From: Pseudomonadota bacterium
GTDB lineage: Bacteria; Pseudomonadota; Gammaproteobacteria; Xanthomonadales; Xanthomonadaceae
Reading direction: 5' to 3'
Length of the DNA: 61,076 nt
Assembly (NCBI GenBank): GCA_023390905.1
Contig: JAEWBY010000084.1
Coordinates: 1-61,076, forward strand
Shown here: positions 49,534 through 58,121 of the stretch, in pieces
How the letters are laid out: every line of letters begins with the position of its first letter
Position numbering within the stretch: position 1 is the first letter of the stretch
Position numbers and translations under genes: made by a program
Notes under the pieces: model-generated
The model's input: the letters and a program-made list of their open reading frames with translations, nothing else
What the model was told of the DNA's origin: nothing
The model's database searches: none

Positions 49534-50724
49534 TCAGAACAGTTCGACGGTACCGGCGCCCATGTTCTGCTGCGCCACCGGCTTGTGCGGCGGGCGTTCC
49601 CATTCGGTGCGCTGGTCGCGCAGGCGGTTGCCGATGTGGCGCAGGGCCGACAGCAGTTCCTCGTCCATCGTGCCGCCGCTCTTGTGCAGCAGTTCCTGCA
49701 GCGCGAGCGCTTCGCGGTTGATGGCGCTCAGGCGATCCAGATGCATGTTGGCGCTGCCCAGCGTCTGCGTGGCGATGTCCTCGAACTGCAGGGCGCGCAC
49801 GGCCTCGGCGACGCTGCCGTCGATGGCCTGGCCGCACTGGGAGATCTCGCGCATGCCATCGCCCAGCGAGGCATTGATCGCGGCCACCTGGTTGAGCATG
49901 TTGGCCGCTTCACCGCGCGCTTCACGCGAGCGGTCGAGATCGCGCGAGGCCATGTGCGACACGGTTTCGCGGACCTTGGCGATGGCGTCCTTGGAGCTGT
50001 GCGCCAGCTTGCGGATCTGTTCGTTGAAGGCGGTCGAACGCTCGGACAGGTTGCGCACTTCGTCGGCCACCACCGCGAAGCCGCGACCGGCTTCACCGGC
50101 GCGCGCGGCTTCGATCGCCGCATTGAGCGCCAGCAGGTTGGTCTGATCGGCGATCGACTTGACGTCTTCCAGCAGCGAGAAGATGCCGTCCAGGTGCTGC
50201 GCCATTTCATCGATGTGGTGCACGGTGGTCGAGCTCTGGCCGCTGACCTGTTCCAGCGCTTCCACCAGCTGCTCCATGCGCTGGCTGGCATGCTGGGCGA
50301 AGCGCGCCACGTCGACACCGCGATGATCGCCGTCGCCTGCGCGATCCACGATGCGCGACACCGCCGCGCTCTGCTCGCGCGACTTGCGCATCATCGCGTC
50401 GAAGCTGTCGCCCAGTCCGGAAACGGCTTCGCGGATCAGCCCGCGCGCGCGTTCGATCTCGCTGCGCGAGCCGTCGATTTCATTGGCGACGAAACGGCGC
50501 AGCTCGCTCAGCAGATTGTCCTGCTCGCGCAGGATGGTGAGCTGTTCGGGCGTGGGCTTGTGGGTGTTCCACACCGACAGGAAGGCGAACAGCAGCCACG
50601 CCAGCGTCATGGTGGTGAGAATGGCCCAGCGCACCGGCGCGGGCCAGTCGAATGCGACCGACAGCGGGAACACCAGCGTCAGGATCAAGGGAGCGGCGAG
50701 GCGGACAAGGCTACGGGAATACAT
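49534..50724 (-). CDS. methyl-accepting chemotaxis protein without periplasmic domain
   Basis: The 396-residue protein has two hydrophobic helices near the start (LVRLAAPLILTLVFPLSVAF; AILTTMTLAWLLFAFLSVW) separated by only a few residues, so it has no sensor loop outside. A long helical region leads to the signalling tip VKSIADQTNLLALNAAIEAARAGEAGRGFAVVADEVRNLSERS. Sensing is probably membrane- or cytoplasm-based. The C-terminus ends GTVELF rather than a CheR pentapeptide. A FliA-type promoter precedes it. Confidence 0.9.
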   Translation of the reverse strand: MYSRSLVRLAAPLILTLVFPLSVAFDWPAPVRWAILTTMTLAWLLFAFLSVWNTHKPTPEQLTILREQDNLLSELRRFVANEIDGSRSEIERARGLIREAVSGLGDSFDAMMRKSREQSAAVSRIVDRAGDGDHRGVDVARFAQHASQRMEQLVEALEQVSGQSSTTVHHIDEMAQHLDGIFSLLEDVKSIADQTNLLALNAAIEAARAGEAGRGFAVVADEVRNLSERSTAFNEQIRKLAHSSKDAIAKVRETVSHMASRDLDRSREARGEAANMLNQVAAINASLGDGMREISQCGQAIDGSVAEAVRALQFEDIATQTLGSANMHLDRLSAINREALALQELLHKSGGTMDEELLSALRHIGNRLRDQRTEWERPPHKPVAQQNMGAGTVELF

Positions 50725-50752
50725 GGGTGCTCTCTGCTGAATCACGGTGTAT

Positions 50753-50779
50753 GTATCGGCGGCGCGCGCCCGCTCTTTA
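50753..50779 (-). promoter_or_regulatory. FliA (sigma-28) promoter of the MCP gene
   Basis: On the minus strand TAAA (50779-50776), N15, GCCGATAC (50760-50753), 29 bases upstream of the start codon. Confidence 0.7.
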
Positions 50780-50924
50780 GACCGCGGCCGCGGGATTGGC
50801 CAATGGAGCGCGGCGATGGGCGAAAATCCGACGCGCGTCTCACGCGCGAGCCGCTCTTTCATCGCTGCATCGGATCCGGGCGGTTCCGTTCTTCCGATCC
50901 CAGGCGCGCGGGTCTTGGAAATCC

Positions 50925-51008
50925 GGGTTCTTCAACAGCCCGAGGCGGGTCATCACGACTTCCAATTTCCGGCTCCCGATTCCCGGTTGCCGAATCCCGA
51001 GTCCGGTC
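50925..51008. repeat. CCGATTCCCGG-type short repeats
   Basis: Units such as GATTCCCGGTTGCC and GAATCCCGAG, related to those at 46960-47020 and 56580-56620, in the gap before cheB. Confidence 0.6.
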
Positions 51009-51010
51009 CC

Positions 51011-52072
51011 TCAACGCGCCAACTGCACCAGCCGCTCGGCGATCTGATCCAGCGGCACCATCTCGGTGGCCGCGCCGAGTTTCACCGCCGCGCCGGGCAT
51101 GCCCCAGACCACGCTGGTGGCCTCGTCCTGGACGAAGGTCGGCGCGCCGGCCTGGGCGATTTCCAGCAGGCCGCGCGCACCGTCATCACCCATGCCGGTG
51201 AGGATGACGCCGATCGCGTTGTCGCCGGCGCTGTGCGCCACCGAACGGAACAGCACGTCCACCGCCGGCTTGTGGCGATTGACCGCCGGGCCGTCGTCGA
51301 TGCGGCAGCGCCAGCGCGCACCGTCGCGGATCACGCGCATGTGCTTGCCGCCCGGGGGCAGATAGGCGTGGCCGGGCAGGATTGCTTCGCCATCGCTGGC
51401 CTCGCGCACGGCCATCGCCGAATGGCGATCCAGGCGTTCGGCGAACGCACGGCTGAAACCGGCGGGAATATGCTGGGTCATCACGATCGCCGGCGCGTCG
51501 GCCGGCATCTGTTCGAGCACCACGCGCAGTGCCTCGGTGCCACCGGCCGATGCGCCGATGGCGATCAGGCGGTCGGTGGTCTGGAAGCGCAGCGCCTTGC
51601 TGCTCGCGGCCGGCACCACGGCATCCACGCTCTGCCGCGCGGTCGCCGGACGCGCCAGTGGCCGCACGCGCGCGCGCGCGGCGGCCTTGACCTTGGCGAT
51701 GATGTCATCGGCATAGCCCTGCAGGCCGCGCGCGACATCCAGCTTGGGCTTGGAGACGAAGTCAACCGCGCCCAGCGCCAGTGCCTGCAGCGTGGTGTCG
51801 GCACCGCGTTCGGTGAGCGAGGAGATCATCACCACCGGCAACGGCCGCAGCCGCATCAGGTTTTCCAGGAACGCCAGCCCGTCCATGCGCGGCATTTCCA
51901 CGTCCAGCGTGATCACGTCCGGATTCAGGCGCTTGATCTTCTCGCGCGCGATCAGCGGATCGGTGGCCGAGCCGACCACCTCGATCGCCGGATCGCTGGA
52001 AAGGATTTCAGTGAGCATCTGTCGCACGACGGCGGAGTCGTCGACGATGAGGACACGGCAGGAGGCGGGCAT
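51011..52072 (-). CDS. cheB: CheB, protein-glutamate methylesterase
   Basis: The 353-residue protein has a receiver (Asp57 in VITLDVEMPRMDG) and a C-terminal methylesterase with catalytic Ser175 (GASAGGTEAL), His201 (TQHIPAGF) and an Asp at ~296-297 (TGMGDDGARG). It removes methyl groups from receptors and deamidates Gln; phosphorylation by CheA activates it. The start overlaps the cheD stop (TGATG), so the genes are coupled. Confidence 0.95.
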   Translation of the reverse strand: MPASCRVLIVDDSAVVRQMLTEILSSDPAIEVVGSATDPLIAREKIKRLNPDVITLDVEMPRMDGLAFLENLMRLRPLPVVMISSLTERGADTTLQALALGAVDFVSKPKLDVARGLQGYADDIIAKVKAAARARVRPLARPATARQSVDAVVPAASSKALRFQTTDRLIAIGASAGGTEALRVVLEQMPADAPAIVMTQHIPAGFSRAFAERLDRHSAMAVREASDGEAILPGHAYLPPGGKHMRVIRDGARWRCRIDDGPAVNRHKPAVDVLFRSVAHSAGDNAIGVILTGMGDDGARGLLEIAQAGAPTFVQDEATSVVWGMPGAAVKLGAATEMVPLDQIAERLVQLAR

Positions 52073-52674
52073 CAGAACAACTCCACGCCGCCGCTGACCG
52101 GCGTGCGCGACAGGCGGGCCCGGGCGGCGGTTTCGGCAGCCAGGACCTCGGCATCGTGGGCGTGCGGCAGGCGCTGCACGACCACGCGGCCGGTGGACGG
52201 GAAGAAAAACACCTTGCGCGGATGGATGCCGCACAGATCCTCGGCCAGCACCGGAATGCGCTCGGCCTGCAGATAGCTGCGCACGAACTCGGCATTGCGC
52301 GTGCCGACCGGATTGCTGGTGAAGCCCTTGAGCACGTTGGCGCCGCCGAACACCTTGGCTTCGAGCCGGTTGCGCGCGGCGCCGCGCTTGAGCAGATCGT
52401 TGATCAGCACTTCCATCGCATAGCTGCCGTAGCGCGCGGGCGCGCCGTCGCCGGTGTTGCCGTCCGGCAGCAGGAAATGGTTCATGCCGCCGATCTTCAG
52501 CAGCGGATCGCGGATGCACGCGGCGATGCACGAGCCCAGCAACGTCACCAGCGTGGTGTCGTCGTCGACCACCAGGTACTGGGTGGGCAGCAGCTTGGCG
52601 GCGGGCGTGTTGAAGCGGGTGTCGTGGTAGCGCAGTACGCTGCCGTCGGCGAAGGAAAGGGCGGCCGCGCTCAT
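52072..52674 (-). CDS. cheD: CheD, chemoreceptor glutamine deamidase
   Basis: The 200-residue protein starts at MSAAALSFADGSVLRYHD (ATG overlapping the cheR stop as ATGA); an upstream ATG would lie inside cheR. The CheD core is complete: TLLGSCIAACIRDP (catalytic Cys), GGMNHFLLPDG (His), and AKVFGGANVL. CheD deamidates receptor Gln side chains and can interact with CheC. The C-terminus extends beyond the core and ends GGVELF, the same final residues as the nearby MCP. Confidence 0.94.
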   Translation of the reverse strand: MSAAALSFADGSVLRYHDTRFNTPAAKLLPTQYLVVDDDTTLVTLLGSCIAACIRDPLLKIGGMNHFLLPDGNTGDGAPARYGSYAMEVLINDLLKRGAARNRLEAKVFGGANVLKGFTSNPVGTRNAEFVRSYLQAERIPVLAEDLCGIHPRKVFFFPSTGRVVVQRLPHAHDAEVLAAETAARARLSRTPVSGGVELF

Positions 52675-53564
52675 GCATCGCTCCGCGCGCGGCGGTACAG
52701 CGTGCGCCCGCACGGCTGGATGATGTCCGCGGCGTGCAGATAGTTTTCCGAGTGGCCGGTGTAGAGCATGCCGTCATCGGCCAGGTGCGGCACCAGCCGC
52801 GAGAGGATCCCGCGCTGGGTCGGCTTGTCGAAATAGATCATCACGTTGCGGCAGAACAGCGCGGTGAACGGGCCACTGACGTCGTACCGCGACGCGAGCA
52901 GGTTGAGCGGGCGGAATTCGATCAACTGCCGCAGCGCCGGATTGATCCGGCAGAAGCCTTCGTGCTGGCCGGTGCCGCGCTGGAAATAGCGGCGCTTGAT
53001 CGAGGCATCCAGGCCGTTGATGCGATCGATGGCATAGATGCCGCGGCTGGCGGTGGACAGCACCTGCGTGTCCACGTCGGTGGCCAGGATGCGCACCGGC
53101 GGAGTCAGCGTGCCGAACGCCTCGCAGGCGGTGATGGCGATGGAGTAGGGCTCCTCGCCGGTGGAGGCGGCGCACGACCACAGCTTGATCTGCGGTTCGT
53201 CCAGGCGCTGTTCCAGTTCCTGGCGCAGCCGCTCGAAATGGTGCGGCTCACGGAAGAACGCGGTGAGGTTGGTGGTCAGCGCATTGGTGAAGGCCTGCCA
53301 TTCCTCGCCGCCATCGCGTTCGAGTTGATCCAGGTAATCCTTGAAGCTGCGCAGGCCGAGCGCGCGCAGCCGCCGCGACAACCGGCCGTACACCATGTCG
53401 CGCTTGCCGTCGGCCAGCGCGATGCCGACGCGCTGGCGGATCAGATCGCAGACGCGGCGGAAATCGCGATCGCCGAACTCGAATTCCCGACCGTGCGGGC
53501 GCGCGTCGGCGTCGCCGGTCTCATGGGGCGTGGCGGCATCGCGAGGACGGGAGAGGACGGACAT
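52671..53564 (-). CDS. cheR: CheR, chemotaxis methyltransferase
   Basis: The 297-residue protein has an N-terminal helical domain (DRDFRRVCDLIRQRVGIALADGKRDMVYGRLSRRL) and a SAM-binding domain (LWSCAASTGEEPYSIAITA, ILATDVDTQVLSTASRGIY, ALFCRNVMIYFD). It methylates receptor Glu residues, which CheB reverses. It starts the cheR-cheD-cheB set, 69 bases after the MCP gene. Confidence 0.95.
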   Translation of the reverse strand: MSVLSRPRDAATPHETGDADARPHGREFEFGDRDFRRVCDLIRQRVGIALADGKRDMVYGRLSRRLRALGLRSFKDYLDQLERDGGEEWQAFTNALTTNLTAFFREPHHFERLRQELEQRLDEPQIKLWSCAASTGEEPYSIAITACEAFGTLTPPVRILATDVDTQVLSTASRGIYAIDRINGLDASIKRRYFQRGTGQHEGFCRINPALRQLIEFRPLNLLASRYDVSGPFTALFCRNVMIYFDKPTQRGILSRLVPHLADDGMLYTGHSENYLHAADIIQPCGRTLYRRARSDA

Positions 53565-53633
53565 CGTGGGGGGCTCGCTGGTTCATTGACCCGGCACGGA
53601 CGCGTGGACGCCCGTGCGCGGGGACGGCGTGGC

Positions 53634-55871
53634 TCAGAACTCCTGCCAGTCCTCGCCTTCGGCCGCGAGCGCGGCTTCGACGATGGCGGCCGGCGTGGTG
53701 CGCAGCGTGGATCGGGCTGCGGGCGCGGCAGCCGGTGCGGATTTCTTCGCGCCGGCCTTGGCCGGTTGCGCATGCACGGACTGTTCCAACTGGAACACCG
53801 ACACCGCACCGGCCAGAGCCTGCGCCTGCTCTTCCATGCTGCGCGCGGCGGCCGAGGCTTCCTCCACCAGCGCGGCGTTCTGCTGGGTGGTCTCGTCCAT
53901 CTGGGTGATGGTCTGGTTGACCTGCTCGATGCCGGCGGACTGTTCCTGCGAGGCGGCCGAGATCTCGGCCATGATGTCGGTCACGCGCTGAACGGACGAG
54001 ACGATGTCGCCCATCGTGGCGCCGGCCTGGTTGACCAGCTGCGAACCATCATTGACGCGACTGACCGAATCGTCGATCAGCGTCTTGATTTCCTTGGCGG
54101 CATTGGCCGAACGCTGGGCGAGGGTACGCACTTCGGAAGCCACGACCGCGAAGCCGCGGCCCTGCTCGCCGGCGCGCGCGGCTTCCACCGCCGCGTTGAG
54201 CGCCAGGATGTTGGTCTGGAAGGAAATACCGTCGATGACCGAGATGATCTCGGAAATCTTGCGCGAGGAAGCTTCGATGTCGCGCATCGTGGTGACGACC
54301 TGGCCCACGACCTGACCGCCCTGCGAGGCGACCGAGGCCGCGCCGATGGCGAGCTGGTTGGCCTGGCGCGCCGAATCGGCGTTCTGGCGCACGGTGGAGG
54401 TCAGCTCCTCCATCGAGGCGGCGGTTTCTTCCAGATTGGCCGCCTGCTGCTCGGTGCGGCGCGACAGATCCGCATTGCCCGAGGCAATCTCGCCGGCGGC
54501 GGTGTTGATCGCGGTCGAGGCGTCCTGGATGCGCGAAACGATATCGGTCAACTGCGCGACAGTGGCGTTGGCATCGTCACGCATCCGCGCGAACACGCCA
54601 TGGAAATCGCCTTCCATGCGCGCGGTCAGATCGCCGCGTGCGATGGCCTGCAGCAGGGTGGAGACTTCGGCCAGGTTTTCGTCGGTGGTCTCCATCAACT
54701 GATTGAGGCCATCGATCATGTCGCGGAAATCGTACTGATAGCGATCGACATCGCCGCGCTGGCTGAAATCGCCGGCCGCGGCGGCCATCGCCAGCCGCTT
54801 GATCTCGCTGTTGATGGCCGACAGGCTGGCCTTGGTCGCGTCCATCGCTTCGGTCAGCACGGCCTTCTCGCCGGGCAGGCGATCCATGTCCACCGACAGA
54901 TCGCCGATGGCGTAGCGCTGGGTCACTTCGACCAGCTTCATCTTCACCGCGATGTGCGAGGCGACCAGCGCATTGGTTTCGCGGACCATCCGGCCGTAGT
55001 CGCCGGGGAACGCGCTGTCGTGCATGCGATAGCTGATCTGGCCCGCTTCGTGGCGCGCGGCCATCTCGCTCTGCGCGGCCAGCACCGACTGCACCTGGTG
55101 CTGCATGCGCTGCATCGCGGTGAGCAGATCGCCGACTTCATCCTTGCGCGAGGTATCGATCCTGCCGTCGAGCTTGCCGTTGGAAACGTCGTTGGCCACG
55201 CGCACGGCGTCGCCGACGGAGCGGGCAATGGCGCGTGCGAAGAACCATGCCAGCGCCAGGCCGCCGCCGATGCCGGCGATCAGCATGATGAGGATCATGC
55301 TGCTGGAGGTCTTGAAGGTGCTGCGGGCTTCCTGGCTGGTCTGCTTGGACTGGCGATCGACTTCGGCAATCAGCGCCGTCAGGGTGTCGGCGGCCTTGTT
55401 GTGCAGCGTGCGGGTGTCGCCGATGAAGGTATCGACCGCGTCGTCCTCCAACTGCAGTTCCACCATTTCGCTGACGTCCTGGTACGACTTGGACGCCGCG
55501 CGCCACTGGCTGACGAACTGCTCGTAGAGCTGGCGTTCGGTGGGCGTGGTGATCAGCGGCTTGTAATCCACGATCGCCTTGTCGATTTTCACGCCGATGC
55601 CCTGCGAGCGGGTGCGCGCCTCGGCCTTCACCTCGGCGCTGGCGCGCACGAGCTGGCGGTACGCGGCGCTGCGGTATTCACCCACCAGGGCGCGCAGATC
55701 ACCGGCCGCGCGCACGCTGGTCATGGTGTTTTCGGCCATGGTGCTGGTGACGCCGTCGAGCGACTTCAGCCCGGAAAACGCGACGATGCCCTGTACCAGC
55801 ATCAGCGCGAGCACGATGCCGAAAGCCAGCATCATCTTCTGGGTCAGTCGGAGGTTCTGGATCCACTGCAT
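53634..55871 (-). CDS. methyl-accepting chemotaxis protein with CheR tether
   Basis: The 745-residue receptor has two membrane helices (around 10-30 MMLAFGIVLALMLVQGIVAF, and ~190-215 MILIMLIAGIGGGLALAWFF), a ~160-residue 4-helix-bundle-type periplasmic domain between them, HAMP-like regions, and a signalling tip ISFQTNILALNAAVEAARAG. The tail is Ala/Pro-rich and ends DWQEF, a fit to the CheR/CheB-binding pentapeptide (xWxxF). It is the first gene of an MCP-cheR-cheD-cheB operon. The ligand is unknown. No promoter was recognised. Confidence 0.92.
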   Translation of the reverse strand: MQWIQNLRLTQKMMLAFGIVLALMLVQGIVAFSGLKSLDGVTSTMAENTMTSVRAAGDLRALVGEYRSAAYRQLVRASAEVKAEARTRSQGIGVKIDKAIVDYKPLITTPTERQLYEQFVSQWRAASKSYQDVSEMVELQLEDDAVDTFIGDTRTLHNKAADTLTALIAEVDRQSKQTSQEARSTFKTSSSMILIMLIAGIGGGLALAWFFARAIARSVGDAVRVANDVSNGKLDGRIDTSRKDEVGDLLTAMQRMQHQVQSVLAAQSEMAARHEAGQISYRMHDSAFPGDYGRMVRETNALVASHIAVKMKLVEVTQRYAIGDLSVDMDRLPGEKAVLTEAMDATKASLSAINSEIKRLAMAAAAGDFSQRGDVDRYQYDFRDMIDGLNQLMETTDENLAEVSTLLQAIARGDLTARMEGDFHGVFARMRDDANATVAQLTDIVSRIQDASTAINTAAGEIASGNADLSRRTEQQAANLEETAASMEELTSTVRQNADSARQANQLAIGAASVASQGGQVVGQVVTTMRDIEASSRKISEIISVIDGISFQTNILALNAAVEAARAGEQGRGFAVVASEVRTLAQRSANAAKEIKTLIDDSVSRVNDGSQLVNQAGATMGDIVSSVQRVTDIMAEISAASQEQSAGIEQVNQTITQMDETTQQNAALVEEASAAARSMEEQAQALAGAVSVFQLEQSVHAQPAKAGAKKSAPAAAPAARSTLRTTPAAIVEAALAAEGEDWQEF

Positions 55872-55928
55872 GTAAGTTCCTTTGGCCTGGCGTCGTCGGG
55901 CGGCGGAATGTCGAAGGAAGAAAGAAGA

Positions 55929-55954
55929 ACGGCGGAGCCAGGAGGCTCCGCCGT
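55929..55954 (-). terminator. terminator of the gene at 55963
   Basis: ACGGCGGAGCC-TCCT-GGCTCCGCCGT followed on the minus strand by TCTTCTTTCTTCC. Confidence 0.85.
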
Positions 55955-55962
55955 CGCGGGCG

Positions 55963-56370
55963 TCAGCGCATCGTCGCCAGTTTCAGATTGCTCGGCGAGG
56001 TGACCACGATCTCGGCGCGCGAACTGTCGCGCTGGATGCTGCCGATCACGCACACGTCCTTGCCTTCCAGGGTTTCCGGGGCGGGCTTGAACTTGCTGCG
56101 ATCGGCGCCGGGAATGCGCGCGGTGAACGTATGGCGCGGGAAATCGCCGCCCATGTAGAGCAGGGTCGGCGTGCCTTCGGAATTCTCGGCGAAGCGGGCC
56201 TTGCCGACCTTGCCGCAGACCACGCCGTCGCGACCGGCGAAACGCGCGGCCTTGTCGGCGGGAATGGCATCGGTGACCTGCGACTGGCCATTGGCGCGAT
56301 CGGCCGGGATCAGCAGGGTGGCGCCGACCGCGATGGCCGACAGGGTGATCAGGGAAGCGATCTTCATCAT
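55963..56370 (-). CDS. small secreted protein, OB-fold-like
   Basis: The 135-residue product has a signal peptide (KIASLITLSAIAVGATLL) and a mature part of mixed beta strands: GVVCGKVGKARFAENSEGTPTLLYMG, HTFTARIPGADRSKF, and EGKDVCVIGSIQRDSSRAEIVVTS. The strand order with a VCVIG-turn resembles small OB-fold (tRNA-anti-like) exported domains found in periplasmic proteins. Two Cys may form a disulfide. Function unknown. It is separated from the chemotaxis operon by its own terminator, and a weak FliA-like TCAA-N15-GCCGATGA lies ~50 bases upstream. Confidence 0.65.
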   Translation of the reverse strand: MMKIASLITLSAIAVGATLLIPADRANGQSQVTDAIPADKAARFAGRDGVVCGKVGKARFAENSEGTPTLLYMGGDFPRHTFTARIPGADRSKFKPAPETLEGKDVCVIGSIQRDSSRAEIVVTSPSNLKLATMR

Positions 56371-56555
56371 GGGCTCCGAATGGGATCAAGGTTGGCGCGC
56401 GCGGCGCTTCAGGCAGGTCATCGGCGCGGCGCGGGGGAACTTGAGTGGCCAGAGTCGCCGGAACACGTGATCGAGGTGCCCGTCACAATTTCACGGCACG
56501 CAGGAGATCCTTCAGCCCGCTCATCGCCACCGCTGTTCGCGCGAGCTCCATCCCG

Positions 56556-56632
56556 ATACCAGCTACCGGCTACCGGCTACCGAATCCCGTCGCCCGTCTC
56601 CCGTCTCCCGATTCCCCGGTCCGGAACCCCTC
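56556..56632. repeat. CCGGCTA / CCCGTCT repeats before the GGDEF gene end
   Basis: Three ACCGGCT units then CCCGTCGCCCGTCTCCCGTC; same units as at 42379-42424. Confidence 0.75.
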
Positions 56633-58121
56633 ACCCCTCCGGCGCCACCATCGTCGTCAGCACCCAGCCGCCGTTGAAGCAGGTCTCGATGCCGCGCAGA
56701 CGCTGGCCGTCGTGGGTGACGACGGGAAAGATCCGTCGCGGGCGGCTGCGGCGCTGCAACTGGATGTCTACCAGCCACTGCTCGACATCGCTCACGCCCA
56801 GCACCGGACCCAGGCCGTTGCTGTGGACGTGGCGGATGATGTCCGCGAAGTGATCCACGCCCGGCGAGATCGCGTGCAGGCGCACGTAGGCTTCGTTCGC
56901 CATGACCAGGCGATCGTCCGGGTCGTACATCGCCACCGGCGTGTCGGCCACGTCGATGCCCTGCAACAGTTGCGACAGGATGTCCGGGTGGCGCGGCGAC
57001 AGCACCGGCCGCAGCGGGCCGGCGCGGCGGGGCGCCGAGGCCAGGCGCGCGCCGCGTTCGGCGATGCGATCGCGGCCGTCGTACTTGGCCCGATAGAGCA
57101 TCAGATCGGCCTGGCGGATCCAGGCGTCGGCACTGTCGATGTCATCGGCCAGTTCGGCCACGCCGAAGCTCGCGGTGATCGTGCGGTGGCGCGAAAGCGG
57201 TGCCTCGTGCAGGCGGCGCTGCAACCGCCGCATCACTTCGGCCGCTTCGGTCGAGGCGGTATGCGGAAGCAGCACGCCGAATTCCTCGCCGCCGTAACGG
57301 CCGGGCACGTCGATGTCGCGCAGATCGGTGCGCAGCAGATCGGCGAAGCGGCGGATCGCCGAATCGCCTTCGGCATGGCCATACAGATCGTTGAGCTGCT
57401 TGAAGTGATCCAGATCCACCAGCGCCAGCGTCGCCGGCTGTCCGGTGCGGCGGCAGCGCGCGAACTCGGCGCGCACGGTTTCTTCCCAGCGCCCGCGATT
57501 GAACAGACCGGACAGTCCATCGTGCCAGCCGCGCCGTTCCAGTTCCGCGCGGCGCTTGCGCAGGTGTTCGATGACCTCGTGGCTGGTGTGCAGGATGCCC
57601 AGCGGCAACAACAGCGCCAGCGGCAGCGCCGCCAGCAGTGCATGCATCGGCGGTCGCGGATCCCAGTGCACGCCGAAACCGGCCAGTCCGATCAGCAGGC
57701 CGATCAACTGCGCCAGCCATGCGCGCGTGAGCAGCCGCAGGCCGCCGCCGATCATCGCGCACAGGTTGATCACGCCCAGCAGGGTCAGGCTGGCCGGCAG
57801 GCTGAAATGGATCAGCGGCACGGTCAGGCCGATGAAGGCGCATTCGACCAGCAGCGATTCAACCTCGGTGCGGTTGGGATCGCGGCTGTTGAGATAACGC
57901 CACCACGCCACATGCGGCCATGCCAGCGTGAACGCCAGCACCAGCGCCCATTGCCAGGCCGGAGCGTGCAGTTCATGCAGCAGCGGCAACACCGCCAGCA
58001 ACGAGAACGCGCACGCCAACACGCGCAGCAGGTACAGTCTGCGCGGGAAAATCAGATGCGGCGCCAACGGATAATGCCGGGAGACGCGGGACAGGGGCGG
58101 CGAACCGCGACGCTCGTTCAT
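56631..58121 (-). CDS. MASE2-GGDEF-PAS diguanylate cyclase
   Basis: The 496-residue protein starts with a membrane-anchor of five to six helices (residues ~25-175; PRRLYLLRVLACAFSLLAVL, LAWPHVAWWRYLNSRDPNRTE, GLTVPLIHFSLPASLTL) matching MASE2 of AdrA/DgcC-type cyclases. The GGDEF domain follows with GGEEF at ~283-287 and an RxxD inhibitory site (RDID) five residues before it, so it should be active and feedback-inhibited. A PAS-like domain occupies the last ~110 residues (VADTPVAMYDPDDRLVMANEAYV), an unusual position behind the catalytic domain. It overlaps the next gene's stop by four bases. Confidence 0.88.
   Translation of the reverse strand: MNERRGSPPLSRVSRHYPLAPHLIFPRRLYLLRVLACAFSLLAVLPLLHELHAPAWQWALVLAFTLAWPHVAWWRYLNSRDPNRTEVESLLVECAFIGLTVPLIHFSLPASLTLLGVINLCAMIGGGLRLLTRAWLAQLIGLLIGLAGFGVHWDPRPPMHALLAALPLALLLPLGILHTSHEVIEHLRKRRAELERRGWHDGLSGLFNRGRWEETVRAEFARCRRTGQPATLALVDLDHFKQLNDLYGHAEGDSAIRRFADLLRTDLRDIDVPGRYGGEEFGVLLPHTASTEAAEVMRRLQRRLHEAPLSRHRTITASFGVAELADDIDSADAWIRQADLMLYRAKYDGRDRIAERGARLASAPRRAGPLRPVLSPRHPDILSQLLQGIDVADTPVAMYDPDDRLVMANEAYVRLHAISPGVDHFADIIRHVHSNGLGPVLGVSDVEQWLVDIQLQRRSRPRRIFPVVTHDGQRLRGIETCFNGGWVLTTMVAPEG

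Noticed and set aside
56405..56445. FliA promoter before the secreted OB-like protein
   Set aside because: TCAA-N15-GCCGATGA has mismatches in both elements; too weak to list as a promoter.
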